Positions 45,171-53,608 of a DNA stretch of 64,000 nt are shown piece after piece. Both the position numbers and the translations under genes were made by a program. The notes beneath the pieces are model-generated. The model searched no databases and had not been told where the DNA came from. It was given only the letters and a program-made list of their open reading frames with translations. The stretch is from an uncultured Prevotella sp. (GTDB taxonomy: Bacteria > Bacteroidota > Bacteroidia > Bacteroidales > Bacteroidaceae): NCBI RefSeq assembly GCF_946407605.1, contig NZ_CAMJOS010000020.1:1-64000 (forward strand). Reading direction: 5' to 3'. Position 1 is the first letter of the stretch, and each line of letters starts with the position of its first letter.

Positions 45171-45938
45171 ATGAAGACTTTTCTAACCTGTTTACTGGCC
45201 ATTTGTGGACTCACCACAGCCTGTGGCCAAGCAAAAGAGCTGCGTTCTGGCGAAGCTCTAGTAACTTACGAGGAGGATGTGTTTCAGACCAAGAGCGGAA
45301 AGACGGTTAAGTTCCACGCCCTGGTTCATGCCAGCATCCGAGTGGAATACGACGGCAAGGAGATAGAGATTGACCCAGTGACCAAACTCGGCAATAAAAC
45401 CATCGACTACACCGCAATGCCCAAGGCCAACTATATCTTCGTGACCCATGAGCATGGCGACCACTTCGACAAGGAAGCCATCAAGCAACTCTCTAACGAC
45501 GGCACACGACTCATCACCAACCGCCGTTGTGCTGATATGCTTGGCTCTGGTCAGGTAATGGCTAACGGAGATAAGCTAAAGATTGCTGATGACTTTACCG
45601 TAGAGGCCGTGCCTGCTTATAACATCACGGAAGGACGTACACAGTTCCATCCTCAGGGACGCGACAATGGCTATATCCTGACCATCGACGGACTGAGAAT
45701 ATATATTGCTGGTGACACGGAAGACATTCCAGAGATGGCATCCATCAAAGATATCGACATCGCCTTTCTACCCTGCAACCAGCCTTATACTATGACAACC
45801 AGCCAACTGGTTAAGGCTGCTAAGATCATCAAGCCGAAGGTGGTCTTCCCCTATCACTACGGACAGACCGATGTCTCTACTCTCCCCTCTCAGCTACAGG
45901 CTGAAGGCATCGATGTCAGAATCAGACATTACGAATAA
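45171..45938 (+). CDS. MBL-fold metal-dependent hydrolase, lipoprotein
   Basis: 255 residues. The start at 45171 (MKTFLTCLLAICGLTTACGQ) gives a lipobox TTAC with C18; an in-frame ATG at 45153 is only 10 bp from the -7 box TATATTTG (45135-45142). The metal-binding HxHxDH is THEHGDHFD, with further ligands in RDNGYILTIDGLRIYIAGDTED and the C-terminal FPYHYGQ, as in UlaG/YcfP-like beta-lactamase-fold hydrolases. The substrate is unknown. Periplasmic or outer-membrane attachment is expected. Divergent from the GH95-GH16 gene. Confidence 0.88.
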   Translation: MKTFLTCLLAICGLTTACGQAKELRSGEALVTYEEDVFQTKSGKTVKFHALVHASIRVEYDGKEIEIDPVTKLGNKTIDYTAMPKANYIFVTHEHGDHFDKEAIKQLSNDGTRLITNRRCADMLGSGQVMANGDKLKIADDFTVEAVPAYNITEGRTQFHPQGRDNGYILTIDGLRIYIAGDTEDIPEMASIKDIDIAFLPCNQPYTMTTSQLVKAAKIIKPKVVFPYHYGQTDVSTLPSQLQAEGIDVRIRHYE

Positions 45939-45986
45939 TCCCATCCGACTACCCTTTGTATCTTCGCATCCAAATTAGAAAAGACG

Positions 45987-46751
45987 ATGGCAATAGATAG
46001 TGCTATATTTCGTAGGAGTGAGTTGTTGTTGGGGAATGAGGCGATGGAACGTATCGCCCAGAAGCGGGTGATTATCTTTGGTGTAGGCGGCGTAGGCTCG
46101 TGGTGTGCCGAGAGCTTGGTGCGTAGTGGTATTCACCAATTGACAATCGTTGACTCAGACTGCGTATGCATCACGAATATCAATCGCCAATTGATGGCCA
46201 CCACCAAGACCGTTGGTCAGGTGAAGGTGGATGCCCTGAAGGAACGCTTACTCAGCATCAATCCCAAGGCAGAGATTACGGCCCTACAGAAAATCTTCAC
46301 AGAGGAAACTGCCTCTGAATTTGGTTTGGAGGACTACGACTATATCATCGATGCCATCGACTCCTTGAAGGACAAGGCTGCCCTTATCCTCCTGGCCTGC
46401 AAGACGAAGGCTAAGTTCTTCTCGTCGATGGGCGCTGCTTTGAAGCTCGACCCCACACGCATCAAGGTCACCGAGTTCTGGAAGGTGCAGGGTGACCCCT
46501 TGGCACGCGCCATCCGTAAGAAATTCAAGCACTACGAACAATTTCCAGAGAAGAAGTTCCAAGTAGTCTATAGTGATGAACTATTAGAAAACAAAGGGTG
46601 CCCGCCAGATACTGACGAGACACCCTCATTATTCAATAAACCTCAAACCAACGGCTCATTAGCTCATATTACAGCCATTTTTGGCTTCACGTTGGCAGGA
46701 TTGGTGATTCAAGATGCCACAACATCAATCCCTACCAATCATGTTCTTTAG
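45987..46751 (+). CDS. tcdA: tRNA threonylcarbamoyladenosine dehydratase
   Basis: ThiF/E1-like enzyme that cyclises t6A37 to ct6A in ANN-decoding tRNAs, using ATP. The start FRRSELLLGNEAMERIAQKRVIIFGVGGVGSWCAESLVRSG includes the nucleotide-binding GVGGVGSW; VDSDCVCITNINRQL and GQVKVDALKERLLSINP follow. The 254 residues fit TcdA rather than MoeB or ThiF, as does the C-terminal region with FKHYEQFPEKKFQVVYSDE. It ends in a 4-bp tail-to-tail overlap with the convergent thioredoxin-like gene. Confidence 0.93.
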   Translation: MAIDSAIFRRSELLLGNEAMERIAQKRVIIFGVGGVGSWCAESLVRSGIHQLTIVDSDCVCITNINRQLMATTKTVGQVKVDALKERLLSINPKAEITALQKIFTEETASEFGLEDYDYIIDAIDSLKDKAALILLACKTKAKFFSSMGAALKLDPTRIKVTEFWKVQGDPLARAIRKKFKHYEQFPEKKFQVVYSDELLENKGCPPDTDETPSLFNKPQTNGSLAHITAIFGFTLAGLVIQDATTSIPTNHVL

Positions 46752-47287
46752 TTGTTTCTAACAGCCTTGGGTGTCCAGTTTCTGAAAAAACGCAGCACCT
46801 TCCCCTGATTATAACCCTGCCCCTCTTCAAGGAAACTGGAGTCCTGAATATGAAGAACCCTACCCTCCTCGTCGAGGACAACGAACACGGGGAAGCCAAA
46901 ACGTCCACAGTTGTCCAGTCGCTTCATCAGAGCAGCAGCCTGCTGAGCCTTCTCTGCACTCTCTGATTTTCTGGGGTTATAGTTTACGTGGATGTACTCA
47001 AAGTTATCGCTTATAACCTTACTGATAGCAGTATCGTTGACTATGAAGTCAGCAAAGCGCAGACACCAGATACACCAGTTGCCACCCACCTGACAAACAA
47101 CAAACTTTCCCTCGGCCTTGGCCTTAGCCACTGCTTTGTCAATCTGCTCAAGAGGGTTGATGTCTTCATTGTACACCTTGCTTTTAGCCTCATCCTTCAC
47201 AACTTGGCTGTCCTTCTGCACAGTCTGAGCATTTGACGATATGGTCAGCAACAGGAAAAGAATGCCTAAAACCGTCCTTCTATTCAT
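46748..47287 (-). CDS. Exported thioredoxin-like protein with a WCIWC site
   Basis: 179 residues with a signal peptide ending SNAQ. A thioredoxin-fold domain carries the redox motif GGNWCIWC, the class used by thioredoxin_7/DUF255-related periplasmic proteins. FGFPVFVVLDEEGRVLHIQDS supplies the cis-proline loop and central strand. It likely acts as a periplasmic disulfide reductase or exchange protein; the partner is unknown. The SDR gene lies 12 bp upstream on the same strand, so the pair may be co-transcribed. Confidence 0.87.
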   Translation of the reverse strand: MNRRTVLGILFLLLTISSNAQTVQKDSQVVKDEAKSKVYNEDINPLEQIDKAVAKAKAEGKFVVCQVGGNWCIWCLRFADFIVNDTAISKVISDNFEYIHVNYNPRKSESAEKAQQAAALMKRLDNCGRFGFPVFVVLDEEGRVLHIQDSSFLEEGQGYNQGKVLRFFRNWTPKAVRNN

Positions 47288-47299
47288 AACGTGCTGTTC

Positions 47300-48010
47300 T
47301 TAATCCTCTTTGACAATGGGATAAAGTTCTATGAACTCGCCCTGATGGCTCTGACCGTCGTTGATGAGTTCGGCAAACTTCTGACCTACCGTCTCGATAT
47401 CATGGAAGCCGGGGAGGGCCATATTTCCATTCAGATCGGTGGTGGTGGGACCTGGGTGAACAGAGAACGTCTCCACAGGTGTATTGGCCTGCTGGAATTC
47501 AATGGCCATCACACCCATCATGGCGTTCTGTGCAGCCTTGCTGGCCACGTAAGCTAACGGGTGCCAGTAAGGACTAATCTCTGAGGGTACGGTGACATTG
47601 GCGATACGGCCATTGTTCTTGGCAATCAGAGGTATCAGGGCCTTGGTGAGGGCGAAGGTACCAACGAAGTTCACGTCGAGGGTCTCGCGGATGACACTAA
47701 TCTCTGTATGCTCGCTGTCGACACTCATGTCACCAGGAATGCCGGCATTGTTCACGAGCAGTGTCAGCTCTGGGAACCGCTCATTAATCTCCTTGGCGGC
47801 CTGTTCAACATTGGCGAGGTCTTTCAGTTCAATATTCACCCAGCCCAACACATTGGCACCAGCTGACTTCAGTTCGATGATGGCCTTCTCTGCACGCTGT
47901 TCGTCACGTGCACCAATCACTACCTGCCAGCCACTCAGACCGAGGTGCTTGGCAATTCCAAATCCGATGCCCTTATTGGCACCAGTCACTAAAACAATCT
48001 TTTTTCCCAT
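47300..48010 (-). CDS. Short-chain dehydrogenase/reductase
   Basis: NAD(P)-dependent oxidoreductase of 236 residues. The Rossmann glycine motif is TGANKGIGFGIA, the NNAG motif is LLVNNAGIPGD, and the catalytic Tyr-Lys pair is in LAYVASKAAQ. The pattern resembles carbonyl-reductase-like SDRs with a shortened loop. The substrate is not evident. It is followed by the RidA gene upstream (34 bp) and the thioredoxin-like gene downstream, all on the minus strand. Confidence 0.9.
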   Translation of the reverse strand: MGKKIVLVTGANKGIGFGIAKHLGLSGWQVVIGARDEQRAEKAIIELKSAGANVLGWVNIELKDLANVEQAAKEINERFPELTLLVNNAGIPGDMSVDSEHTEISVIRETLDVNFVGTFALTKALIPLIAKNNGRIANVTVPSEISPYWHPLAYVASKAAQNAMMGVMAIEFQQANTPVETFSVHPGPTTTDLNGNMALPGFHDIETVGQKFAELINDGQSHQGEFIELYPIVKED

Positions 48011-48044
48011 TTTTATGTCTTGTTAGTTTAGTTTATTCGTTGCA

Positions 48045-48422
48045 TTATGCCACTTCTGCCACGACTTCAATCTCTACTAATGCGCCTTTCGGCAAGGTCT
48101 TGACGGCGACAGCAGAGCGTGCAGGATATGGCTCCGAGAAAAATTCTGCATAGACGGCATTCATATCGGCAAAGTCGTTCATATCGGCCATGAACACCAT
48201 AGTCTTTACGACATTACCCATCGTCAGTCCAACTTCTTCGAGGATGGCCTTCACGTTGGTCAGCGACTGGCGGGTCTGCTCCTTGATACCTCCTTCGACA
48301 AAACAGCCGGTAGCAGGGTCGATGGGAATCTGACCAGAGGTATAAACGAGATTGCCCACTTTGATGGCCTGACTGTATGGGCCGATGGCAGCCGGTGCCT
48401 TTGTTGTACTTATCACTTTCAT
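48045..48422 (-). CDS. ridA: RidA family enamine/imine deaminase
   Basis: 125 residues. Hydrolyses reactive 2-aminoacrylate-type enamines formed by PLP enzymes. The start at 48422 (MKVISTTKAPAAIGPYSQAIKVG) is the family's conserved N-terminus; the longer frame upstream is non-coding. Family features are LVYTSGQIPIDPATG, the QTRQSLTNVKAILEEVG helix, and the active-site arginine in PARSAVAVKTLPKGALVEIE. A minus-strand box GTACCTTTG lies just upstream (48450 to 48442). Confidence 0.95.
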   Translation of the reverse strand: MKVISTTKAPAAIGPYSQAIKVGNLVYTSGQIPIDPATGCFVEGGIKEQTRQSLTNVKAILEEVGLTMGNVVKTMVFMADMNDFADMNAVYAEFFSEPYPARSAVAVKTLPKGALVEIEVVAEVA

Positions 48423-48592
48423 ATTCTCTATTGTTTTTGACTGCAAAGGTACTATTTTTCTGGCAAACTCCGCACGCTGACGCGAGAAAAGCGATAAAAA
48501 TACCATACTCATGGTATAATAGAAGACAGAACATTTTGCGCTCGTTGGCAAGGAGTTTGCCGACGAGCAGTCTGTGAAATAATGGCTATTTG

Positions 48593-48961
48593 CTACCGAT
48601 GCAAAAATCTCTCTTTATCCACAACGAATCTCAGATGTGTGCCTTCGCCAAGGAGAATATCTCCAGAATAAGCAGAGATCTTGTATTCTATCTTCTTTCC
48701 ATCTACCTTTGTTACCTCGGCCGTTGCTCTTACAACATCACCGACCTTCGAGGGTTTCAGATGGGAAGACTCTATATGCCCGCCAACGGTTGTGCTGCCT
48801 TCAGGCAGTTCATCCTTGACGGCCAGCATGGCGGCGTTTTCCATTAACGCCATCATCATCGGGGTGGCTAAGACGGGCATATCGCCAGAGCCAATAGCCA
48901 TAGCGGTCACGGCATCCGTAACCGTCAACTCACTAGTATGTTTCAGTCCTATTTCTATCAT
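48593..48961 (-). CDS. Hotdog-fold thioesterase, FlK-like
   Basis: 122 residues. Resembles the thioesterase family that includes fluoroacetyl-CoA thioesterase: ATPMMMALMENAAMLAVKDELPEG and GGHIESSHLKPSKVGDVVRATAEV are conserved. It likely hydrolyses a small acyl-CoA; the substrate is unknown. The promoter (-7 box TATCTTTG, minus strand 48998 to 48991) lies in a mirrored divergent control region shared with the small gene at 49077. Confidence 0.9.
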   Translation of the reverse strand: MIEIGLKHTSELTVTDAVTAMAIGSGDMPVLATPMMMALMENAAMLAVKDELPEGSTTVGGHIESSHLKPSKVGDVVRATAEVTKVDGKKIEYKISAYSGDILLGEGTHLRFVVDKERFLHR

Positions 48962-48977
48962 TTCTTACTAAACTATT

Positions 48978-49042
48978 CTCAATATCTGTGCAAAGATAGT
49001 AATAATTAAAGAATAATGAGTATCTTTGCACAGATTATTGAG
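48978..49042. promoter_or_regulatory. Mirrored divergent promoters within an inverted repeat
   Basis: Left arm 48978-48998 and right arm 49021-49042 are inverted copies (21 and 22 bp, one inserted base), separated by 22 bp. Each arm contains a -7 box TATCTTTG facing outwards, with TGCACAGAT beyond it. The -33 region of each promoter falls on the -7 region of the other, so only one can be used at a time. Confidence 0.75.
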
Positions 49043-49076
49043 ACTTTTTATGTATTTAGGAGAGGAGAATAAGATT

Positions 49077-49226
49077 ATGGCATATACAGGAAGATTTGGT
49101 CAGGCTGATGACTTTCGGCGTGATGAACTGATAAGGGTGATTGAGCATTCTGTAGAGAACCTTACTCTTCAGGAACTCGAAGCACTTTACTATGACATGT
49201 CGACGAAGAACTATATCAACGAATGA
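49077..49226 (+). CDS. Small protein of unknown function (49 residues)
   Basis: MAYTGRFGQADDFRRDELIRVIEHSV followed by ENLTLQELEALYYDMSTKNYINE. ATG 49077 follows AGGAGAGGAG at a sensible distance; ATG 49050 in the same frame is possible (58 residues). The stop overlaps the next start (ATGA), which supports real coding and coupling. It is predicted to be helical, possibly a small regulator or partner of the next protein. No family recognised. Confidence 0.6.
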   Translation: MAYTGRFGQADDFRRDELIRVIEHSVENLTLQELEALYYDMSTKNYINE

Positions 49227-49537
49227 ATTTACCAAAGTTTATCATCACTATGGACGGCGTTTTACGCATGGGCATGGTTGACCAACACATGCATCTGCTG
49301 AAACAGGGCGACCAGTGCATCGGTGGTGGCTATTATACCTTCGACTTCGTTTCCAACCGTATCATCCTCGACAGACAGTCATACTACTTTGGCAGACCCA
49401 AGTGGCATCTGTTGGAAGTGCTGAAGGTCCCTTCCACCTATCGCGGCCTGCAAATCGTATATAAGTACGATGATGACTTTCACGATGACTTTAACGTCAG
49501 CGAGGAACTACAGATAGAATATTATGAAATCGTATAA
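49223..49537 (+). CDS. Conserved-looking protein of unknown function (104 residues)
   Basis: MNLPKFIITMDGVLRMGMVDQHMHLLKQGD, then a Gly-rich turn CIGGGYYTFDFVSNRIILDRQSYYFGRP, then a mixed region ending EELQIEYYEIV. It overlaps the upstream small gene by 4 bp (ATGA). It is cytoplasmic by composition (no signal peptide) and probably beta-rich. No function can be assigned. It is followed by a perfect 10-bp hairpin. Confidence 0.7.
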   Translation: MNLPKFIITMDGVLRMGMVDQHMHLLKQGDQCIGGGYYTFDFVSNRIILDRQSYYFGRPKWHLLEVLKVPSTYRGLQIVYKYDDDFHDDFNVSEELQIEYYEIV

Positions 49538-49560
49538 AGCCCCCTGTAGAGGCTTTATAC
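49532..49560. terminator. Hairpin between convergent genes
   Basis: GTATAAAGCC (49532-49541), 9-nt loop, GGCTTTATAC (49551-49560): a perfect 10-bp stem over the last codon and stop of the upstream gene. There is no T-run, so termination is plausible but weak. Confidence 0.55.
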
Positions 49561-49586
49561 ACTTGTGTTCTGGGTTGTTGGCTCGC

Positions 49587-50525
49587 TTACTTTACCTTTG
49601 CGTTCTTCTCCAGACTCCAGTCTTTACGATTCAAGATGGCGGGCTTGTCGCCACAGAACATCTTTGAAGCTTCCTGGTCGCCCTTGAGCTGCCAGTCGAG
49701 CCAAGCACGAGCCACGATGGCGAACTCACCACCATTGGGCTGGTTATAAGTGCCTCCATGACCTACGGGCAGGTTGCAGGCAATAGCTGGCACATGGTCA
49801 ATGCGCTTAAAGTCGTCCATACCGTTATTATAGGCGATATCGCTCTCACCACCCAGGATATAGATGATGGGGCAATGTATCTCCTTCAGCTTAGACTTGG
49901 CCACGCTGGGCATACCACCCATCCTTGGGCGACCAGCACCACCAGCACCGCCTTCGTCCTCCACTTGGTCGAACAGGCCGCTGTTGCATATCATAATAGA
50001 GGTGACACGTGGGTCAAAGCAGTTGAAGAGTGCCTGGAGGCCACCACACGACATTCCTGAGATACAGATGTTCTTCGTGTCGATTTTCTGATAGAACGGG
50101 CTATTCTTGTCAGCATTCTGCGCAAAGGCCCAGTCCATCGACTCTACCTGCTGCTCAGAGCGCGACTGATTGCCGCGTCCCATACCACCCATGCCTCGTG
50201 GTGCATCCTCCTTCGGCATGATGCCTGTGGCCAGAACGAGATAGCCGTAGGAGGCAATGTCATTGAGGAACTTCTCATGACCTCGAGGCGAGTTGGCACA
50301 TCCGCCATTACCCCACACCAACACAGGTAGGGCCTTTTTCTCGTTAAACACAGAAAGGTCTTTGGGGGCAAACACGGTGTGCTCCTTGAATCCTTCCACT
50401 TCGTACATCACTGCCTTGTAGGGGCCTGTTCCTCCTTCTTCGAGAACAGTCTCATTGGTTTGGGCAAACATGCTTGCACACATGCCGAATGCAAGCGTTA
50501 AGGTTACAAATAGTTTTTTACTCAT
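49587..50525 (-). CDS. Exported alpha/beta hydrolase
   Basis: 312 residues with a signal peptide ending MFAQ. The alpha/beta-hydrolase nucleophile elbow is CISGMSCGG, the oxyanion region is VWGNGGCANSPRGHEKFL, and the acid and histidine are probably in YILGGESDIAYNN and PVGHGGTYNQ. The fold resembles cutinase/PET-hydrolase-like or dienelactone-hydrolase-like esterases. A low-complexity Gly/Met/Arg insert (RGMGGMGRGNQSR, then GGAGGAGRPRMGGMP) is unusual. Likely an extracytoplasmic esterase, perhaps acting on acetylated or feruloylated glycans; the substrate is inference. Confidence 0.85.
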   Translation of the reverse strand: MSKKLFVTLTLAFGMCASMFAQTNETVLEEGGTGPYKAVMYEVEGFKEHTVFAPKDLSVFNEKKALPVLVWGNGGCANSPRGHEKFLNDIASYGYLVLATGIMPKEDAPRGMGGMGRGNQSRSEQQVESMDWAFAQNADKNSPFYQKIDTKNICISGMSCGGLQALFNCFDPRVTSIMICNSGLFDQVEDEGGAGGAGRPRMGGMPSVAKSKLKEIHCPIIYILGGESDIAYNNGMDDFKRIDHVPAIACNLPVGHGGTYNQPNGGEFAIVARAWLDWQLKGDQEASKMFCGDKPAILNRKDWSLEKNAKVK

Positions 50526-50699
50526 AAGTTAGGTTTTTATTGATTGCCCTGCAAAGATAATCCTATTTCGCCAAAAAACCAAGCACTTAACGATGATGAT
50601 TAACAATTATTAGTGTTTGTATAATGGTCTTTAACCGAATTATTTATATCTTTGCATGTCGAACTATCTATTAACTGTATCTGAAGACCTACATTATAT

Positions 50700-52652
50700 A
50701 TGAAAAGACTGCATCATCTTTGGACATTCATCCTGATAGGGTTTGCATGTGCCTGCAATCAACCTCAGGATAATAGCGACAATACGACTGCCAACGTTGA
50801 GAAGAATAACGTCAACTGGAGCGACTCGGCAAGGAGTCGCTATATGAAGGTGGCATACTATTATAACAATAATATCCACGACTCGCTGGTGATGGCGGTA
50901 CCTGCAGAGAGAGACTTCTGCAAGGAGCATGAACTCTGGGCCGATTACTATGACGTGTGGATGCTGCTGGGCGAGGAGTATAACTTCAGCGGTGAGCACA
51001 GCAAGGCCATCGATGTGGCACAGGAGATTCACGACGATGCCGCCATGCGTAACAATGGCTATGGTCTGGCAGCTGCCGAATTCATCAAAGCACTGGTTTA
51101 TGACTGTCAGTTGAATCATGAGGAGTCGGCACGCAGCTTTGAACAGGCACTGAGAATCTATCCCGACAGCGCCAGCTCATTCCTGAAAAACAGCATCTAT
51201 GTGTACTACACCTATGAACTGAGAGACTTGGAAGCCACGGAGAAGATGCAAAGCGTGTTGGACGAGTGGAAAGCCTATATCGACATCTGTAGACAGGACA
51301 CAACTATCCCTCCACGACAGTTCGACAACTGGCTTTACTACTACCATCACTCGTGCTATTTCTACTTTTTGAACCAGAAAGACCTGGACAAAGCCGAACA
51401 GCATGTAGACTCGGTGGTCATGCATCTGGACAGACAAGGATGGTCGCAGGTGACACGCAATGAGGTGCTGGGCTACAGGGTGCAGCTGGCCATAGCACGC
51501 AAGAACTTCTCAGAGGCGTTGAAACTGAACGACCAGCAGTTGCCTGGGGCCGAAGATCTAGACATTAACGCCTACTCCGAGATACTGAAACAGCGCGCCA
51601 TTATACTGTCAAACATCGGCCAATGGAAAGAGGCCTACAACTATCTGGATCAGCACTATGAGCTGGTGGACTCTATCAATCAGGCAGAGACGCGCCAGCA
51701 GCTAAACGAACTGAATAAACGTTTTGAGATTGACGAGCTGCGAGCCCAGCAAGAACGAGAAAAACTGCAACATGAACATGAAAAGATTGAGAACGAACGC
51801 CAGCGAATGTATCTGCTCTCTATCTTTGGAGTCTTCGTGGTGGTGGGTGTCATCATCGTTATTATCCTGCGTCAGCGTGCTAAACGCCGACTGACGGCGC
51901 TGAAGGCCGAACAGGAGCGTATGGAGAGTGAGCTCAGCATTGCCCGAGACATTCAGATGTCGATGGTGCCCAGCACCTTCCCCCAACGAGAAGGGCTGGA
52001 CATGTATGCCACGATGATGCCGGCCCGCGAGGTGGGTGGCGACCTTTATGGCTATGTGATACACGACGACCTGCTGTATTTCTGTCTGGGCGATGTCAGT
52101 GGCAAGGGTGTGCCTGCCTCCTTGTTCATGGCACAGGCCACAAGGATGTTCCAGTCGCTGGCCAACCAGGGGCTGCAGCCTGCCGAGATCTGCACACAGA
52201 TGAACGATGCGCTGTCGGGTAAGGACAATAAGAGTGGGATGTTTATCACCTTCTTCGTAGGATTGATAAACCTGCAAAACGGTCATTTGTCGTTCTGCAA
52301 TGCTGGTCATAATCCGCCCGTCATTATTAATCTGTCTTCACGCTCTGCAACCCATTTCCTGAAAATGGAAGCCAATGCGCCTTTGGGTCTATGGACAGAC
52401 CTGAAATACGTGGGTGAAGAGGTGGAGAGCATCAAGGGACAACCGCTGTTTGTCTATACTGACGGCCTCAACGAAGCCGAGAACCACGAACAACAGCAGT
52501 TTGGCGAGGAACGACTTCTCAGCATACTGCGCAACACGCACTTCAACTCATCAAAACAAATTGTAGAGGCCTTAGCCGAAGAGGCGGAGAAACACCGCAA
52601 CGGCGCAGAGCCCAATGATGACTTGACAATGATGTGTATCTGGGTGGCGTAA
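50700..52652 (+). CDS. Lipoprotein-type SpoIIE (PP2C) phosphatase with TPR sensor region
   Basis: 650 residues. An N-terminal signal with cysteines at 17 and 19 (FACAC) suggests lipidation. Residues about 40-340 form a TPR-like region; a coiled-coil rich in Glu, Gln and Arg (about 335-370) leads to a transmembrane helix at 370-390. The cytoplasmic C-terminus is a SpoIIE-type serine phosphatase: ELSIARDIQMSMVP (the RsbU-like linker), AREVGGDLYGY, DVSGKGVPASLFMAQ, FCNAGHNPPV and YTDGLNEAEN, with the metal-binding Asp residues in place. RsbU relatives control partner-switching regulators; the partner here is not in the window. A -7 box TATCTTTG is at 50647-50654. Confidence 0.88.
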   Translation: MKRLHHLWTFILIGFACACNQPQDNSDNTTANVEKNNVNWSDSARSRYMKVAYYYNNNIHDSLVMAVPAERDFCKEHELWADYYDVWMLLGEEYNFSGEHSKAIDVAQEIHDDAAMRNNGYGLAAAEFIKALVYDCQLNHEESARSFEQALRIYPDSASSFLKNSIYVYYTYELRDLEATEKMQSVLDEWKAYIDICRQDTTIPPRQFDNWLYYYHHSCYFYFLNQKDLDKAEQHVDSVVMHLDRQGWSQVTRNEVLGYRVQLAIARKNFSEALKLNDQQLPGAEDLDINAYSEILKQRAIILSNIGQWKEAYNYLDQHYELVDSINQAETRQQLNELNKRFEIDELRAQQEREKLQHEHEKIENERQRMYLLSIFGVFVVVGVIIVIILRQRAKRRLTALKAEQERMESELSIARDIQMSMVPSTFPQREGLDMYATMMPAREVGGDLYGYVIHDDLLYFCLGDVSGKGVPASLFMAQATRMFQSLANQGLQPAEICTQMNDALSGKDNKSGMFITFFVGLINLQNGHLSFCNAGHNPPVIINLSSRSATHFLKMEANAPLGLWTDLKYVGEEVESIKGQPLFVYTDGLNEAENHEQQQFGEERLLSILRNTHFNSSKQIVEALAEEAEKHRNGAEPNDDLTMMCIWVA

Positions 52653-52691
52653 TTTACGATAATAGCGCCACTTTCTTTAAGTAGTTTAACA

Positions 52692-52761
52692 CCCTCGGCA
52701 CCCAATTTGCTTTTCCCTTCGGCCAGCGACCTTTGGTTCCGGGCTTTGCCGAGGGCTTTTT
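52692..52761 (+). terminator. Probable terminator of the SpoIIE phosphatase gene
   Basis: CCCTCGGCA (52692-52700) pairs with TGCCGAGGG (52747-52755), followed by CTTTTTTG. The 46-nt apical part can form smaller stems. Confidence 0.6.
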
Positions 52762-53040
52762 TGTGCCATTTTCCGGAGTTTCCTTGAGCGAAGCGAAAAA
52801 CTTTGCTAAATACAAATGATGAACTATGAACTGTAACTTTTTCGCTTTCTACCTACTATATAATAGGAGGAAATAACTATCTTTGTATCGTGAAATCGTG
52901 TTTGAACAAAGAAAATTGAAAGAATAATGAAAAATGTTGGCGTTTTCATAAAAAAACGAAGGGTCTGAAGTGTCTTATATATAGAAGTGCCCTAAAACGG
53001 GGTGCTGTGATTTGAAAGACTGATATGCTTGATATTTGAA

Positions 53041-53057
53041 GCCCCTTGATAAGGGGC
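53041..53057 (+). repeat. Hairpin leader motif, second copy of the element at 22457-22473
   Basis: GCCCCTTGATAAGGGGC is a perfect 7-bp stem with a GAT loop. Both copies are followed at the same 17-nt distance by an ATG within ATATG. In this copy that ATG is the sigma-factor start. Confidence 0.8.
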
Positions 53058-53074
53058 TGGCATAAGCCATAGAT

Positions 53075-53596
53075 ATGACTATGACAAAAAAAGAATTGGA
53101 AATAATCTTCCGCCAGAACTACAGCGAGATGATTCATCTGGCCAGAGTCTTGCTGGGCGATGACGGAGAGGCTGAGGACGTGGTACAGGACATCTTCCTG
53201 CGGATTGCCGACAGTAACATTCCGCCCAAGCGCTCGACCTCTGTTCGCTTGCTACCAACGGGACGCAAGAACGATTCCTATCTCCTTATTGCCGTACGCA
53301 ATGCTTGTCTGAACAGAATACGGCAAATGCAACTGCACGAACGGATGAAGAACCTATTGCCTATAGAAGACGAGACAGACCTGCAACCCATTGACAGACA
53401 ATTGGAGCAACTTGAAGATATTTCGACTTTCGTGGACGAGCAACTGGAAGAACCGCATCGCAGCATCTTCCACCTCCGTTTCGACGAAGATCTGACTATC
53501 GCAGAGATTGCCCGTCGGCTTGGTCTGAATCCGAATACCGCCTACAAATATCTCGCCCAAAGCATTCAGAGAATCAGTAATCACTTCAAACATTAA
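53075..53596 (+). CDS. ECF-type RNA polymerase sigma factor (FecI-like)
   Basis: 173 residues. Region 2 covers NYSEMIHLARVLLGDDGEAEDVVQDIFLRIADSN, and region 4 covers PHRSIFHLRFDEDLTIAEIARRLGLNPNTAYKYLAQSIQRIS, with a helix-turn-helix. It belongs to the Bacteroidota FecI-like ECF group that is held by a membrane anti-sigma factor and released by signalling from an STN-TonB receptor. Both partners follow directly (12 bp and 9 bp), which strongly supports the call. Its target promoters are likely those of this operon; the near-palindrome upstream is a candidate control element. Confidence 0.92.
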   Translation: MTMTKKELEIIFRQNYSEMIHLARVLLGDDGEAEDVVQDIFLRIADSNIPPKRSTSVRLLPTGRKNDSYLLIAVRNACLNRIRQMQLHERMKNLLPIEDETDLQPIDRQLEQLEDISTFVDEQLEEPHRSIFHLRFDEDLTIAEIARRLGLNPNTAYKYLAQSIQRISNHFKH

Positions 53597-53608
53597 AAGG
53601 TTATTGCA

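Larger units (their letters stand above)
52653..53074 (+). promoter_or_regulatory. 422-bp leader region of the sigma-factor operon
   Basis: After the terminator it contains a near-palindrome CCTACTATATAATAGG (52852-52867, one mismatched pair) and a -7 box TATCTTTG at 52878-52885, about 190 bp ahead of the sigma-factor ATG, with no gene in between. The stretch ends in GCCCCTTGATAAGGGGC (53041-53057), 17 bp before that ATG. Confidence 0.6.
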
